Below the pieces are notes generated by a model. The model worked only from the letters and a program-made list of their open reading frames with translations, did not search any database and was not told the DNA's origin. This document shows positions 8,797 to 16,902 of a stretch of 64,000 nucleotides of DNA, in pieces. Both the position numbers and the translations under genes were made by a program. Source of the DNA: JBELHR01 sp042091275 (GTDB lineage Bacteria; Bacteroidota; Bacteroidia; Flavobacteriales; Flavobacteriaceae); NCBI GenBank assembly GCA_042091275.1, contig JBELHR010000005.1, positions 1-64,000 on the forward strand, read 5' to 3'. The first letter of the stretch is position 1, and each line of letters starts with the position of its first letter.

Positions 8797-9532
8797 GATT
8801 CAAGGTATTCTTCACTAACGAATAGGTAATATAAAACAGAATTACAAAGCTTATTGCCGCTAATTTCAAAGAGATTAAAAGTAGTGAGCAAGCTATTAAA
8901 AACAGATATACTGAACTGTTGTTTTTCCAAGAATAGTCTTTGAATTTAAGTGCAAACATGGGTAAACTACTGTTTAAAAGAGAACAACCCAAGACTCCAA
9001 TTCCGACAATAAACCACAACTCATTTCCAATATTTGACACACCTAAATAGGAAGATGCCTCTTGCAGAAAAACCACACCTCCTATCAACAGAGCGTTGGC
9101 AGGAGTTGGAAGACCTATAAAGGAATTCGACTGTTCTGTATCGATATTAAATTTCGCCAATCTATAAGCCGAACAAAGAGGACAAATAAATGCCAAAAAA
9201 GGCAAAGCTATGAGCTCCACATCTCCTAAACTGGTCCAATTCGAGTTTGTTGTAAAAAAATCATATCCCAAATTGATACTTATCAATTGAAACCATATAA
9301 TCCCAGGAGCAACCCCAGAGGTAACCATATCTGCCAAGGAATCTAACTGCTTACCTAGTTCGCCCTCAACTTTGAGCAAACGAGCGGCAAACCCATCAAA
9401 AAAGTCACAAAAAATACCTGCCATAATTGCATAGACCGCGAGGTCTAATTGACGAATAACAGCTAAAAAAATGGCCAATAAGCCAAAAGTTAAATTGAGT
9501 AGGGTCAGGATATTCGGAATGTGTTTTTTCAA
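8789..9532 (-). CDS. pssA: CDP-diacylglycerol-serine O-phosphatidyltransferase (PssA-like)
   Basis: This is an integral membrane CDP-alcohol phosphatidyltransferase that most likely makes phosphatidylserine, the precursor of phosphatidylethanolamine. The complete motif D-G-x2-A-R-x8-G-x3-D-x3-D is seen from DGFAAR through GKQLDSLAD. IPNILTLLNLTFGLLAI at the N-terminus and about seven to eight hydrophobic segments fit the PssA type II group. Phosphatidylglycerophosphate synthase is a less likely reading. The gene converges on lptB with an 8-base overlap. Confidence 0.88.
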   Translation of the reverse strand: MKKHIPNILTLLNLTFGLLAIFLAVIRQLDLAVYAIMAGIFCDFFDGFAARLLKVEGELGKQLDSLADMVTSGVAPGIIWFQLISINLGYDFFTTNSNWTSLGDVELIALPFLAFICPLCSAYRLAKFNIDTEQSNSFIGLPTPANALLIGGVVFLQEASSYLGVSNIGNELWFIVGIGVLGCSLLNSSLPMFALKFKDYSWKNNSSVYLFLIACSLLLISLKLAAISFVILFYITYSLVKNTLNLT

Positions 9533-9581
9533 ATCTCTTTGTTTAGATTATAAAATTAAGGAATTACAAATTGATATCAGA

Positions 9582-9611
9582 TTTGTTTTATATTTAAACT
9601 CGCTAATTTCC
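9582..9611 (+). promoter_or_regulatory. Probable promoter before the DUF4105 gene
   Basis: TTTG at 9582-9585, an 18-base spacer and TAATTTCC at 9604-9611 resemble a Bacteroidota promoter with an imperfect -7 element. Transcription would begin close to the ATG at 9618, giving almost no leader. Confidence 0.4.
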
Positions 9612-9617
9612 CATCAA

Positions 9618-10784
9618 ATGAAAGCCATTATTACTTTTATATTCTTTGTAAATTTTATTTTCTCCCCATTTCTATCTCATTCTCAAGAGATTAGTGAAAA
9701 GGCAAAACTATCTGTAATAACATGTGGACCAGGCGGGGAACTCTATTCAAGTTTTGGGCACTCGGCTATTCGCCTAAAAGACCCTACAAATAACCGTGAT
9801 ATTGTATTTAACTACGGGACATTTGATTATCAGACACCTGGGTTTTATATGAAATTCATAAGAGGTAAACTCCCTTACGCCCTCAGTAAGCAAAGGTTTT
9901 CAAGCTTCTATCGCAACTATCAAATGGAGGATCGATGGATTAAAGAACAGGAACTAAATCTCAGTGATAAAGAGCGTCAAAAATTAGTTCAGTTTTTATC
10001 CAATAACGCAAAACCGGAAAACCGACTATATTTCTATGATTTTTTCAAAGACAATTGTGCGACAAAAATAGCTGATGTTCTCAATGAAAATTTAGAAATC
10101 CTGCCACAATACAATTTTGACTTTTTCGAAGAGAAATGGACCTACAGAGACTTGCTACATCAATATCTTGGAGATAAAGCCTGGGCCAAGTTTGGAATTG
10201 ATCTAGCCCTAGGATCTTTGATTGACCGAAAATTAAGACCCAAAGACTACCAGTTTTTACCCGATTACCTAATGGCCTCTTTAAATGGTATGCGCGAGAA
10301 CGAGAAAGTTATTAGCTCTAATGCCAAAGACCTGTGGAAATCGAGGCTAAAACCAAAACAAACTTATTCTATGAGCAACCCAATTATTGTATTTTGGGGC
10401 TTGTTATTTCTCGCTATCGTATTGACTATAAATGATTTTAGAAAAGAAAAGATTCATCGACTCTTTGATCGTATTCTATTTTTATTGGCTGGTTTAACAG
10501 GTTGTGTTCTACTATTTTTATGGTTTGGAACCGATCACTACGCAACAAAAACTAACTTGAATATTTTAGTTCTATCTCCAATATTCCTGCTTTTGCTATC
10601 GAATAAAAGGAAATATCGCCTCCTGAGTATCTATTTGCTATCTACTCTTGTAATCGCCGTATTTAGCGATATTTTTGACGTTCAAAAATTACCGGACGGC
10701 TTCTTTTTGTTGATCGCTACCCTTAGCTTGAGAATCGCTTATCGCTATTATTTTTTAAGCAAACTAGAAAGAGCCAAGTCGTAA
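9618..10784 (+). CDS. DUF4105 / Lnb-like membrane protein (possible lipoprotein N-acyltransferase)
   Basis: I chose the ATG at 9618 because it opens directly with a signal peptide or first helix (MKAIITFIFFVNFIFSPFL); the longer frame from 9471 runs back through the pssA start region. The periplasmic part carries the DUF4105 pattern: a His in SSFGHSAIRL and a Cys in YDFFKDNCATKIADVL, the presumed thiol-protease-like catalytic pair. The last third holds about five membrane helices. This is the architecture of Lnb, which N-acylates lipoproteins in Bacteroides that lack the usual Lnt enzyme. The function here is inferred from the family. The 3' end overlaps aroQ on the other strand by 37 bases. 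Confidence 0.75.
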   Translation: MKAIITFIFFVNFIFSPFLSHSQEISEKAKLSVITCGPGGELYSSFGHSAIRLKDPTNNRDIVFNYGTFDYQTPGFYMKFIRGKLPYALSKQRFSSFYRNYQMEDRWIKEQELNLSDKERQKLVQFLSNNAKPENRLYFYDFFKDNCATKIADVLNENLEILPQYNFDFFEEKWTYRDLLHQYLGDKAWAKFGIDLALGSLIDRKLRPKDYQFLPDYLMASLNGMRENEKVISSNAKDLWKSRLKPKQTYSMSNPIIVFWGLLFLAIVLTINDFRKEKIHRLFDRILFLLAGLTGCVLLFLWFGTDHYATKTNLNILVLSPIFLLLLSNKRKYRLLSIYLLSTLVIAVFSDIFDVQKLPDGFFLLIATLSLRIAYRYYFLSKLERAKS

Positions 10785-11170
10785 CCCTTCAAACCAAAAC
10801 CAGAGATAGTTCCAGAGCAAACAGGAGATAAAAACGATTCCCTCCTAAACGCTTCTCGAGCATGGACATTAGAGATGTGAATTTCAACCACTGGTATGGA
10901 AATAGATTTGATCGCATCCGCTAAAGCTATGGAGGTATGTGTATATGCACCTGCATTAAAAACAATACCATCAAAACCCAAATCACTATACTTTTGCAAA
11001 CAGTCAATCAGTTCTCCTTCGTGATTGGACTGAAAATAATCCAATTTCACCTGAGAAAATTCTGTACTCAACTGCTTGAAGTAGGATTCAAAGTTTTGAC
11101 TCCCATAAATCTCAGGCTCTCTTTTACCCAAAAAATTGAGATTCGGTCCGTTTAAAATTAGTATTTGCAT
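10748..11170 (-). CDS. aroQ: 3-dehydroquinate dehydratase type II
   Basis: AroQ dehydrates 3-dehydroquinate to 3-dehydroshikimate in the shikimate pathway. Starting at the ATG at 11170 the protein begins MQILILNGPNLNFLGKREPE, the standard N-terminus, and is 140 residues long, normal for the dodecameric type II enzyme. The catalytic Tyr of EIYG, the NAGAYTHTSIALADAI loop and VEIHISNVHAREAFR with its His are present. The ATG six codons upstream adds residues not typical of the family. The 3' end overlaps the DUF4105 gene by 37 bases. Confidence 0.93.
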   Translation of the reverse strand: MQILILNGPNLNFLGKREPEIYGSQNFESYFKQLSTEFSQVKLDYFQSNHEGELIDCLQKYSDLGFDGIVFNAGAYTHTSIALADAIKSISIPVVEIHISNVHAREAFRRESFLSPVCSGTISGFGLKGYDLALSSLLKK

Positions 11171-11185
11171 GCGGTTTGTTTTAAA

Positions 11186-11193
11186 CAAATATA
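11186..11193 (-). promoter_or_regulatory. Promoter -7 element for aroQ
   Basis: On the minus strand TATATTTG (perfect TAnnTTTG) lies 15 bases before the aroQ ATG. It directly abuts the TAAATTTA of xerD (11194-11201) on the other strand, so the two divergent promoters sit back to back. Confidence 0.5.
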
Positions 11194-11205
11194 TAAATTT
11201 AGCAT

Positions 11206-12096
11206 ATGAAATGGATGCAAACCTTTAAATCCTTTGAAAACTACTTAAGCCTGGAAAAAGGATCTAGTAATCATACGGTTAGAGCCTATTTGAGCGATTT
11301 AAAATCCTTTAGTGAATACTATACTGAGAAAGACCCTACTCGTATCAAAAAAGCCGATATTCAGGCCTATCTATATGAAATAGCGGAATATTTAGAACCA
11401 AAAACTCGTGCGAGGAAACTATCTTCGATACGGCATTTTTACGATTTTTTGATCTCCGATCACTTTATAGAATCCAACCCAAGCTTTGGAATAGAGAGTC
11501 CAAAATTTTCGAAAAAACTACCAGATACCCTGTCTTTTGAAGAAATCGAACAAATTATAGAGTCCTTTGATCTCTCTCAGCCCCTATCCTACAGAAACAA
11601 AGCAATCTTAGAAACCTTATACGGTTGTGGTCTTCGAGTGAGTGAATTGACTAATCTCAAAATATCCGATCTGTATTTTAAGGAAGAAATGATTAAAGTA
11701 ACTGGAAAAGGCAATAAACAGCGTCTTATTCCAATATCGAAATACACCATAGATTGTATTAATAAATATCTGAATCTAGAGAGAGAAAATGGAAAAATTC
11801 AATTGCCTTTTAGAGACCATGTCTTTTTGAATCGCCGCGGAAATGCACTGTCCAGGGTCATGGTGTTTAATATCGTCAAGAAACAATGTTCTCTTGTTGG
11901 TATCAAAAAAAATGTTTCTCCCCACACCTTTAGACACTCCTTCGCCAGTCATTTATTGGCTCGTGGAGCAGATCTTTTATCCATTCAATTATTGTTGGGT
12001 CATGAAAATTTGACAACCACGGAAATATACCTGCATTTGGACAAATCAAAGATCAAAGATATTTTAGAAGAATATCATCCAAGAGCCAAAAATTAA
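11206..12096 (+). CDS. xerD: Site-specific tyrosine recombinase XerD/XerC type
   Basis: This 296-residue protein is the chromosome-dimer-resolving tyrosine recombinase that acts at dif. The N-terminal SAM-like DNA-binding domain (about 1-90) is followed by the catalytic domain with Arg in GCGLRVSEL, Lys in VTGKGNKQRLIP, HTFRHSFASHLL, LLGHENLTTTEIYLH and the Tyr nucleophile in EIYLH. No attachment site, tRNA target or phage gene is nearby, so it is a housekeeping recombinase and not an element integrase. A weak -7 (TAAATTTA) ends 4 bases before the ATG, suggesting a near-leaderless message. Confidence 0.93.
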   Translation: MKWMQTFKSFENYLSLEKGSSNHTVRAYLSDLKSFSEYYTEKDPTRIKKADIQAYLYEIAEYLEPKTRARKLSSIRHFYDFLISDHFIESNPSFGIESPKFSKKLPDTLSFEEIEQIIESFDLSQPLSYRNKAILETLYGCGLRVSELTNLKISDLYFKEEMIKVTGKGNKQRLIPISKYTIDCINKYLNLERENGKIQLPFRDHVFLNRRGNALSRVMVFNIVKKQCSLVGIKKNVSPHTFRHSFASHLLARGADLLSIQLLLGHENLTTTEIYLHLDKSKIKDILEEYHPRAKN

Positions 12097-12112
12097 TATC
12101 TTGTCGCTTCGT

Positions 12113-13402
12113 ATGAAAAAAATTGGTTTTTGGTCCGCTATAGCCTTGGTTATCGGAAATATGATTGGGAGCGGTGTATTTTTGTTACCCACTACCTTAG
12201 CGCCTTACGGCAAATACGCTTATCTAGCTTGGACCTTTGCAGCAATCGGTGCTGTACTCCTAGCATTAGTTTTTGGAGAATTAGCAAATCTTGCTCCAAA
12301 AGCCAAAGCAGGCCCATATGGCTATAGTAAAATGGGATTGGGTCGTTTCCCAGGATTTTTAGTAGCATGGGGATATTGGATCAGTATTTGGTGTACTAAT
12401 GCCGCTATAGCAGTGGCTTTGGTAGGATATCTCGAAGTGTTTTTTCCAATTTTAGGAAGTGATAAGTTAGCATCCATAAGTGTTGGCTTGTTCGCTATTT
12501 GGTCCTTGACCTATTTAAATACAAAAAGCATTCAGGCAGTCGCCTTTTTTCAAATAATTACAACTGTATTAAAATTGAGCCCAGTCCTACTCTTAGGTGT
12601 GGTAGGTATCTTTTATTTTAAAGGAGAACACACACTCTACGAACCGGAGATTGTCGGGACCTCCTGGAGACTTATAACCGATGCTACTTGTCTTACGTTT
12701 TTCGCTTTTTTGGGAATGGAGAGTGCGTCTGTGGCGAGTAATCAAACCCACAATGCAAAATCTACGGTCAAAAAAGCAACGATTTGGGGCACCTTGATTA
12801 CCGGATTGGCTTATCTTTTGAGCTATGTTGTTATCGCTCAATCCATACCGCCAGAGGAATTAATCCATTCAACAGCTCCCTTTGCAGATACTGCCGGAGC
12901 TTTGTGGGGAGAGACCGCGCGATATATTGTTGCAGGTGGTGCTGTGATTGCAACCTTAGGAGCCTTAAACGGTTGGCTACTTATTCAAGGACAAGTTCCA
13001 CTAGCCGCTGCTCAAGACAAATTATTTCCTAAGATCTTTGAAAAGACAAACAAACATACCGCACCTTATATAGGGATGATTCTCTCTAGTCTCCTGGTCT
13101 CAGGATTAATGCTTTTGAACTACTCCAAAAGTTTAGTCCAGGCATTTACCTTTATGATGAAACTCTCCACTTTGAGTGTTTTAACGCCCTATCTTTTTTC
13201 CTCTGCCGTGCTTGCTCTGCTAGCATATCGAAAAAACTTAAAAAATAAAAAACGTATTATATCACTGAGTTGCGCCGCATTTATATTCTCTATTTGGATG
13301 GTGATTGGTTCCGGTCAGGAAATCGTCTTTTGGGGATTTTTATTATTGATGGTGGGCTTACCAGTTTATATATATTTAGAAAAAGACAACGATTATGAAT
13401 AG
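12113..13402 (+). CDS. Amino acid permease, APC superfamily (AdiC-like)
   Basis: This transporter has about twelve membrane helices. The first carries the APC substrate-binding signature GNMIGSGVFLLPTTLA, and the order and spacing resemble arginine/agmatine and related basic amino acid antiporters (AdiC/CadB group). I start at ATG 12113 (MKKIGFWSA); the TTG at 12101 would add four unneeded residues. The gene is 16 bases after xerD and overlaps the Rieske oxygenase gene by 8 bases, so uptake and oxidation of one compound may be linked. The substrate cannot be read from the sequence. Confidence 0.85.
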   Translation: MKKIGFWSAIALVIGNMIGSGVFLLPTTLAPYGKYAYLAWTFAAIGAVLLALVFGELANLAPKAKAGPYGYSKMGLGRFPGFLVAWGYWISIWCTNAAIAVALVGYLEVFFPILGSDKLASISVGLFAIWSLTYLNTKSIQAVAFFQIITTVLKLSPVLLLGVVGIFYFKGEHTLYEPEIVGTSWRLITDATCLTFFAFLGMESASVASNQTHNAKSTVKKATIWGTLITGLAYLLSYVVIAQSIPPEELIHSTAPFADTAGALWGETARYIVAGGAVIATLGALNGWLLIQGQVPLAAAQDKLFPKIFEKTNKHTAPYIGMILSSLLVSGLMLLNYSKSLVQAFTFMMKLSTLSVLTPYLFSSAVLALLAYRKNLKNKKRIISLSCAAFIFSIWMVIGSGQEIVFWGFLLLMVGLPVYIYLEKDNDYE

Positions 13403-14480
13403 ATATTTTATCGATCCAGACATCTGTAAAGCGGAAACCTTACCCGCTTCATTTTATAGAGATCCTGAGGTTTTTAATTACCTAAAGGAGCAACTATTTG
13501 CCAGGGCATTTCACTATATCGGTGACCAAAGAGAACTTATAAATCAGTCTCAAAACACATTCCCAATATCCCTCTATCCCGGGTATTTGGACGAATCTCT
13601 AGTTTTGGTAAAACAAAAAGACGATAGCTTGAAGTTACTATCCAATGTTTGCACCCACAGAGCCAATATAATTGTTCACCATCCGGAGAAATCCAGAAAA
13701 CTTCAATGTCAGTATCACGGGAGGCAGTTTAAACTCGATGGTACAATGGACAGAATGCCTGAGTTTGAACAGGCAGAAAACTTTCCTAGGGATTGCGATC
13801 ATTTGCATCGGTTCGATTTAAAGAAAATTGGAAATATACTATTTGCAGGCTTGGGAAATCAAGTACCCTTCCAAGGAGTAATTGATCAAATAATGGAGCG
13901 CATGTATTTTCTTCCTCTCGACGAATTTAAAATTGATAAAAAGCTTTCTAAGGACTATTTGGTCAACTGCCATTGGGCCCTGTATTGCGATAATTATCTC
14001 GAAGGTTTTCACATACCATTTGTTCACGAAGATTTAAATGAGGCTTTGGATTACGGATCGTATGAAACCGTGCTGTATGATTATATGAATCTTCAAATCG
14101 GATATGCAGACGGAGCTGAAGAGGTTTTTGATTTACCTAAAGATCATCCCGACAGCGGTAAAAAGGTTGCGGCTTACTATTATTGGCTATTTCCTAATAC
14201 CATGCTAAACTTCTATCCTTGGGGATTATCCGTAAATATCATCAAACCCATAAGCCCAGATAAGACCAAGGTCAGTTTTATCTCTTATGTTTGGGACGAA
14301 TCCAAGCTTCAAGGAGGTGCTGGAGCACTTTTAGATAAAGTGGAAAGGGAGGATGAATTTGTGGTCGAAGGAGTGCACAAGGGACTAAAATCCAACCACT
14401 ACACTACAGGGAGATTCAGCCCGACAAGAGAGAAGGGAGTACATCATTTTCACAGATTGTTATCGGAACTATTCAAATAA
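13395..14480 (+). CDS. Rieske non-haem iron oxygenase alpha subunit (choline monooxygenase-like)
   Basis: This 361-residue enzyme has a Rieske [2Fe-2S] domain with CTH and CQYH ligand pairs separated by 16 residues. A catalytic domain follows with the mononuclear iron site DNYLEGFHIPFVH. The C-terminal stretch EDEFVVEGVHKGL, ending in GVHHFHRLL, resembles choline monooxygenase and related quaternary-amine hydroxylases. A reductase partner is not adjacent. The start overlaps the permease gene by 8 bases, pointing to translational coupling. The family is firm; the substrate is inferred only loosely and could be another small molecule. Confidence 0.82.
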   Translation: MNRYFIDPDICKAETLPASFYRDPEVFNYLKEQLFARAFHYIGDQRELINQSQNTFPISLYPGYLDESLVLVKQKDDSLKLLSNVCTHRANIIVHHPEKSRKLQCQYHGRQFKLDGTMDRMPEFEQAENFPRDCDHLHRFDLKKIGNILFAGLGNQVPFQGVIDQIMERMYFLPLDEFKIDKKLSKDYLVNCHWALYCDNYLEGFHIPFVHEDLNEALDYGSYETVLYDYMNLQIGYADGAEEVFDLPKDHPDSGKKVAAYYYWLFPNTMLNFYPWGLSVNIIKPISPDKTKVSFISYVWDESKLQGGAGALLDKVEREDEFVVEGVHKGLKSNHYTTGRFSPTREKGVHHFHRLLSELFK

Positions 14481-14481
14481 A

Positions 14482-14512
14482 AAAAACCAGCCAAAAGGCT
14501 GGTTTTTTTTAT
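14482..14512. terminator. Bidirectional intrinsic terminator between Rieske gene and rny
   Basis: Stem AACCAGCC (14485-14492) with GGCTGGTT (14497-14504), an AAAA loop, a T run after it and an A run before it. It can stop both converging units. Confidence 0.85.
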
Positions 14513-14528
14513 TGTTTAATTCTCCCTA

Positions 14529-16088
14529 TTATTTGGCAATATTCACCGCACGGGTCTCACGAATTACGGTCACCTTAACCTGTCCAGGATAAGTCATATC
14601 GTTTTGAATCTTTTGCGATATTCCAAAAGATAGCTCCGAAGCCTTTTGATCATTTACCTTTGAACTTTCTACAACTACTCTCAACTCACGACCTGCTTGA
14701 ATCGCATAAGCTTTCTGCACACCGTTAAATTTAAAAGCAATTTCCTCCAAGTCTTTCAATCTCTGCATATAGGAATCCAGAACTTGTCTACGAGCACCTG
14801 GTCTCGCTCCTGATATAGCATCACAAACTTGGACAATTGGAGAAATCATCGATTTCATCTCAATCTCGTCATGGTGGGCTCCAATGGCATTACAGACATC
14901 CGGTTTCTCTCCGTATTTCTCTGCCCACTGCATTCCTAATAATGCATGCGGAAGTTCACTCTCTTGATCTGGCACTTTACCTATATCGTGAAGCAGTCCA
15001 GCTCTTTTTGCTACTTTTGCGTTAAGACCGAGCTCTGCAGCCATTATTCCACACAAATTTGCTACTTCTCTGGAGTGCTGCAATAAGTTTTGTCCATAAG
15101 AAGATCTGTATTTCATTCTTCCAACAGTCTTGATCAATTCTGGATGTAAACCGTGAATTCCCAAATCAATAACCGTTCTTTTACCGACTTCTACTATTTC
15201 TTGACCGATTTGTTTTTCGGTCTTTTTTACCACTTCCTCAATACGAGCAGGGTGGATTCGTCCATCGTTCACTAAATTGTGAAGCGAAAGTCTCGCAATT
15301 TCACGTCTCACTGGATCGAAACAAGACAAAATAATTGCCTCTGGCGTATCATCTACAATAATCTCAACTCCCGTAGCGGCTTCTAATGCTCGAATATTAC
15401 GTCCCTCTCTACCAATGATACGTCCTTTGACGTCATCGCTTTCTAGATTAAATACAGACACGCAATTTTCAACCGTTTGCTCAACACCTACTCTTTGAAT
15501 CGTATTTAAAATAACTTTTGTAGCATCCTGCTGAGCCGTAAGCTTCGCCTCTTCCATCGTATTTTGAATAAAGGACATGGCATCCGACTTGGCTTCGTCC
15601 TTTAAACTTGAAATCAATTCGATTTTAGCATCCTCTGCCGACAAGCCCGATAGAGCCTCTAATTGTTCAATTTGACGTTTTTGAATGGCGTTTAATTCCG
15701 ATTCTTTATTTTCAACTTGCTCTAGCTTAGAAGTATAACTTTCGGTTTGACGCTCTAAGTCTTTATTTAGTTTTCGATTTTTGTCTAGTTCTAAGCTTAC
15801 TTTGGACTCCTTTTCTCGAGTTCGTTTTTCAGCCTCTTCAATCTTTTTATCTCTAGCGAGAATTACCTTTTCATGTTCGGATTTCAATTCGATAAACTTC
15901 TCCTTTGCCTGAAGCATTTTATCCTTTCTTATTTGATCTCCTTTTTGCTTTGCCTCTTCTATCTTTTTTCGAGCTCCTGCGCGGGCCTGCTTCATAATTC
16001 CAGAAGCTTTTTTAACTTCTAGAAACTTTGCTATTCCAAAACCCACAGCGAGTGCTACGAGTCCTACTACTAAATATATCACATCCAT
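14529..16088 (-). CDS. rny: Ribonuclease Y
   Basis: RNase Y is a membrane-anchored endoribonuclease that starts mRNA decay. From the ATG at 16088 the protein is 519 residues, normal for the family, and opens with one membrane helix (MDVIYLVVGLVALAVGFGIA). A long charged coiled coil (about 30-190), a KH domain (GRIIGREGRNIRALE) and an HD domain with HSREVANLC and AGLLHDIGK follow. The longer frame from 16187 would run through the structured RNA and is not credible. It lies downstream of zapA and the 6S RNA on the same strand. Confidence 0.94.
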   Translation of the reverse strand: MDVIYLVVGLVALAVGFGIAKFLEVKKASGIMKQARAGARKKIEEAKQKGDQIRKDKMLQAKEKFIELKSEHEKVILARDKKIEEAEKRTREKESKVSLELDKNRKLNKDLERQTESYTSKLEQVENKESELNAIQKRQIEQLEALSGLSAEDAKIELISSLKDEAKSDAMSFIQNTMEEAKLTAQQDATKVILNTIQRVGVEQTVENCVSVFNLESDDVKGRIIGREGRNIRALEAATGVEIIVDDTPEAIILSCFDPVRREIARLSLHNLVNDGRIHPARIEEVVKKTEKQIGQEIVEVGKRTVIDLGIHGLHPELIKTVGRMKYRSSYGQNLLQHSREVANLCGIMAAELGLNAKVAKRAGLLHDIGKVPDQESELPHALLGMQWAEKYGEKPDVCNAIGAHHDEIEMKSMISPIVQVCDAISGARPGARRQVLDSYMQRLKDLEEIAFKFNGVQKAYAIQAGRELRVVVESSKVNDQKASELSFGISQKIQNDMTYPGQVKVTVIRETRAVNIAK

Positions 16089-16105
16089 CTTTTTCAATTT
16101 TATGT

Positions 16106-16270
16106 AAAAAAAAAGCCTACATCGGTGGAATTGAAATAAACTCCAAAAAAACAAGTTTAGGACTAACTCAATGATCAAGGATCCCATCTAGTGGGCTTGC
16201 TTTTACATTGAAGACTCATCCTTTATAAAAATATAATGTTGAGTTTATCAAATTGTTTACCGATGTAGGC
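16106..16270 (-). ncRNA. ssrS: 6S-type regulatory RNA (6S-Flavo-like), with U-tract terminator
   Basis: Between zapA and rny lies a long rod-like fold. The outer 12-bp stem is perfect: GCCTACATCGGT at 16115-16126 and ACCGATGTAGGC at 16259-16270. Inside it, 16136-16143 pairs with 16241-16248, AGGA (16159-16162) with TCCT (16219-16222), CAATG (16169-16173) with CATTG (16206-16210), CAAG (16176-16179) with CTTG (16196-16199), and CCCA (16183-16186) with TGGG (16192-16195). Large internal bulges separate them, as in 6S RNA, which mimics an open promoter to hold RNA polymerase. On the minus strand nine T (16114-16106) follow the 3' arm, which fixes the direction. The mature RNA would be about 156 nt. 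Confidence 0.82.
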
Positions 16271-16294
16271 AGTACCTATTGTATTTTAAAGAAC

Positions 16295-16585
16295 TTATTC
16301 TAAATGTTTATCCAAAAGACTGTGGAGAGATTTTAATTTGTCTTCGACTCGTTGGTCCTCTCCATTATTTTTCAGATTCATTATTTCTATTTGAGAAGCA
16401 AACTGCAATGCGCACATGGCTAAAACATCTTGTTTGTCATTCACTGCGTAATTATCTTCGTATTCAGAGAGCAAATTATTAATTTTCAATGCCGCCTTTC
16501 GAATACCTTCTTCTTCAGAAGTTTCTTTGATACGGATTGGATAGGTTCGCCCACCAATAACAACGTTAATTTTTAAATCTTGCAT
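16295..16585 (-). CDS. zapA: Cell division protein ZapA
   Basis: ZapA binds FtsZ filaments and bundles them at the division site. The 96-residue protein has the expected layout: a short beta-rich N-terminal head (KINVVIGGRTYPIRI), EEGIRKAALKINNLLSEYE, then a C-terminal coiled coil. DVLAMCALQFASQIEIM is the family core. Its ATG directly follows the stop of an upstream coiled-coil gene, and the 6S RNA starts 25 bases after its stop, an arrangement that recalls zapA-ssrS in enterobacteria. Confidence 0.92.
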   Translation of the reverse strand: MQDLKINVVIGGRTYPIRIKETSEEEGIRKAALKINNLLSEYEDNYAVNDKQDVLAMCALQFASQIEIMNLKNNGEDQRVEDKLKSLHSLLDKHLE

Positions 16586-16876
16586 TTACTCGTCTAATTG
16601 AATTATACACTTATCAATCTCTCGAATTAAATGATTTATTTTACGCTTTGTATTTCTCTTATCTTCTATACTGCCTTCAAAAGTCTTCGAAAGCTTTAAA
16701 CTCTCAAATTGCTTTTCCCGAAGTTCGAGCTCCGTTCCTCGCTTTTGGTAGTTTTGAAATAAAGTATTGTAACTTTTACTTAAAACTCGATTCTCTTCGA
16801 GTAAAAACTCATAACGTTCTAATAGAACTTTGAGCTTGTTTTCCAGTAAATCTAAGTTATTCAATACCTTAGCCAT
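16586..16876 (-). CDS. Small coiled-coil protein upstream of ZapA, function unknown
   Basis: This 96-residue protein is almost entirely predicted coiled coil, rich in Leu, Glu, Lys and Arg in heptad spacing (LLENKLKVLLERYEFLLEEN is an example). It has no signal peptide or enzymatic motif. Its stop codon directly abuts the zapA start, so both are made from one message from the promoter at 16903-16933. A division-related role, for example as a ZapB-like partner, is suggested only by position and shape. Confidence 0.7.
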   Translation of the reverse strand: MAKVLNNLDLLENKLKVLLERYEFLLEENRVLSKSYNTLFQNYQKRGTELELREKQFESLKLSKTFEGSIEDKRNTKRKINHLIREIDKCIIQLDE

Positions 16877-16902
16877 AAACTTCTGTCAAAAGACCCTTTC
16901 TA

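Noticed and set aside
11206..12096. Tyrosine recombinase as the integrase of a mobile element
   Set aside because: The protein is standard XerD/XerC, no tRNA or repeat target lies next to it, and both neighbours are housekeeping genes.
16089..16187. N-terminal extension of RNase Y through the intergenic region
   Set aside because: It would translate the arm of the structured RNA and its T run; the family starts at the membrane helix from ATG 16088.
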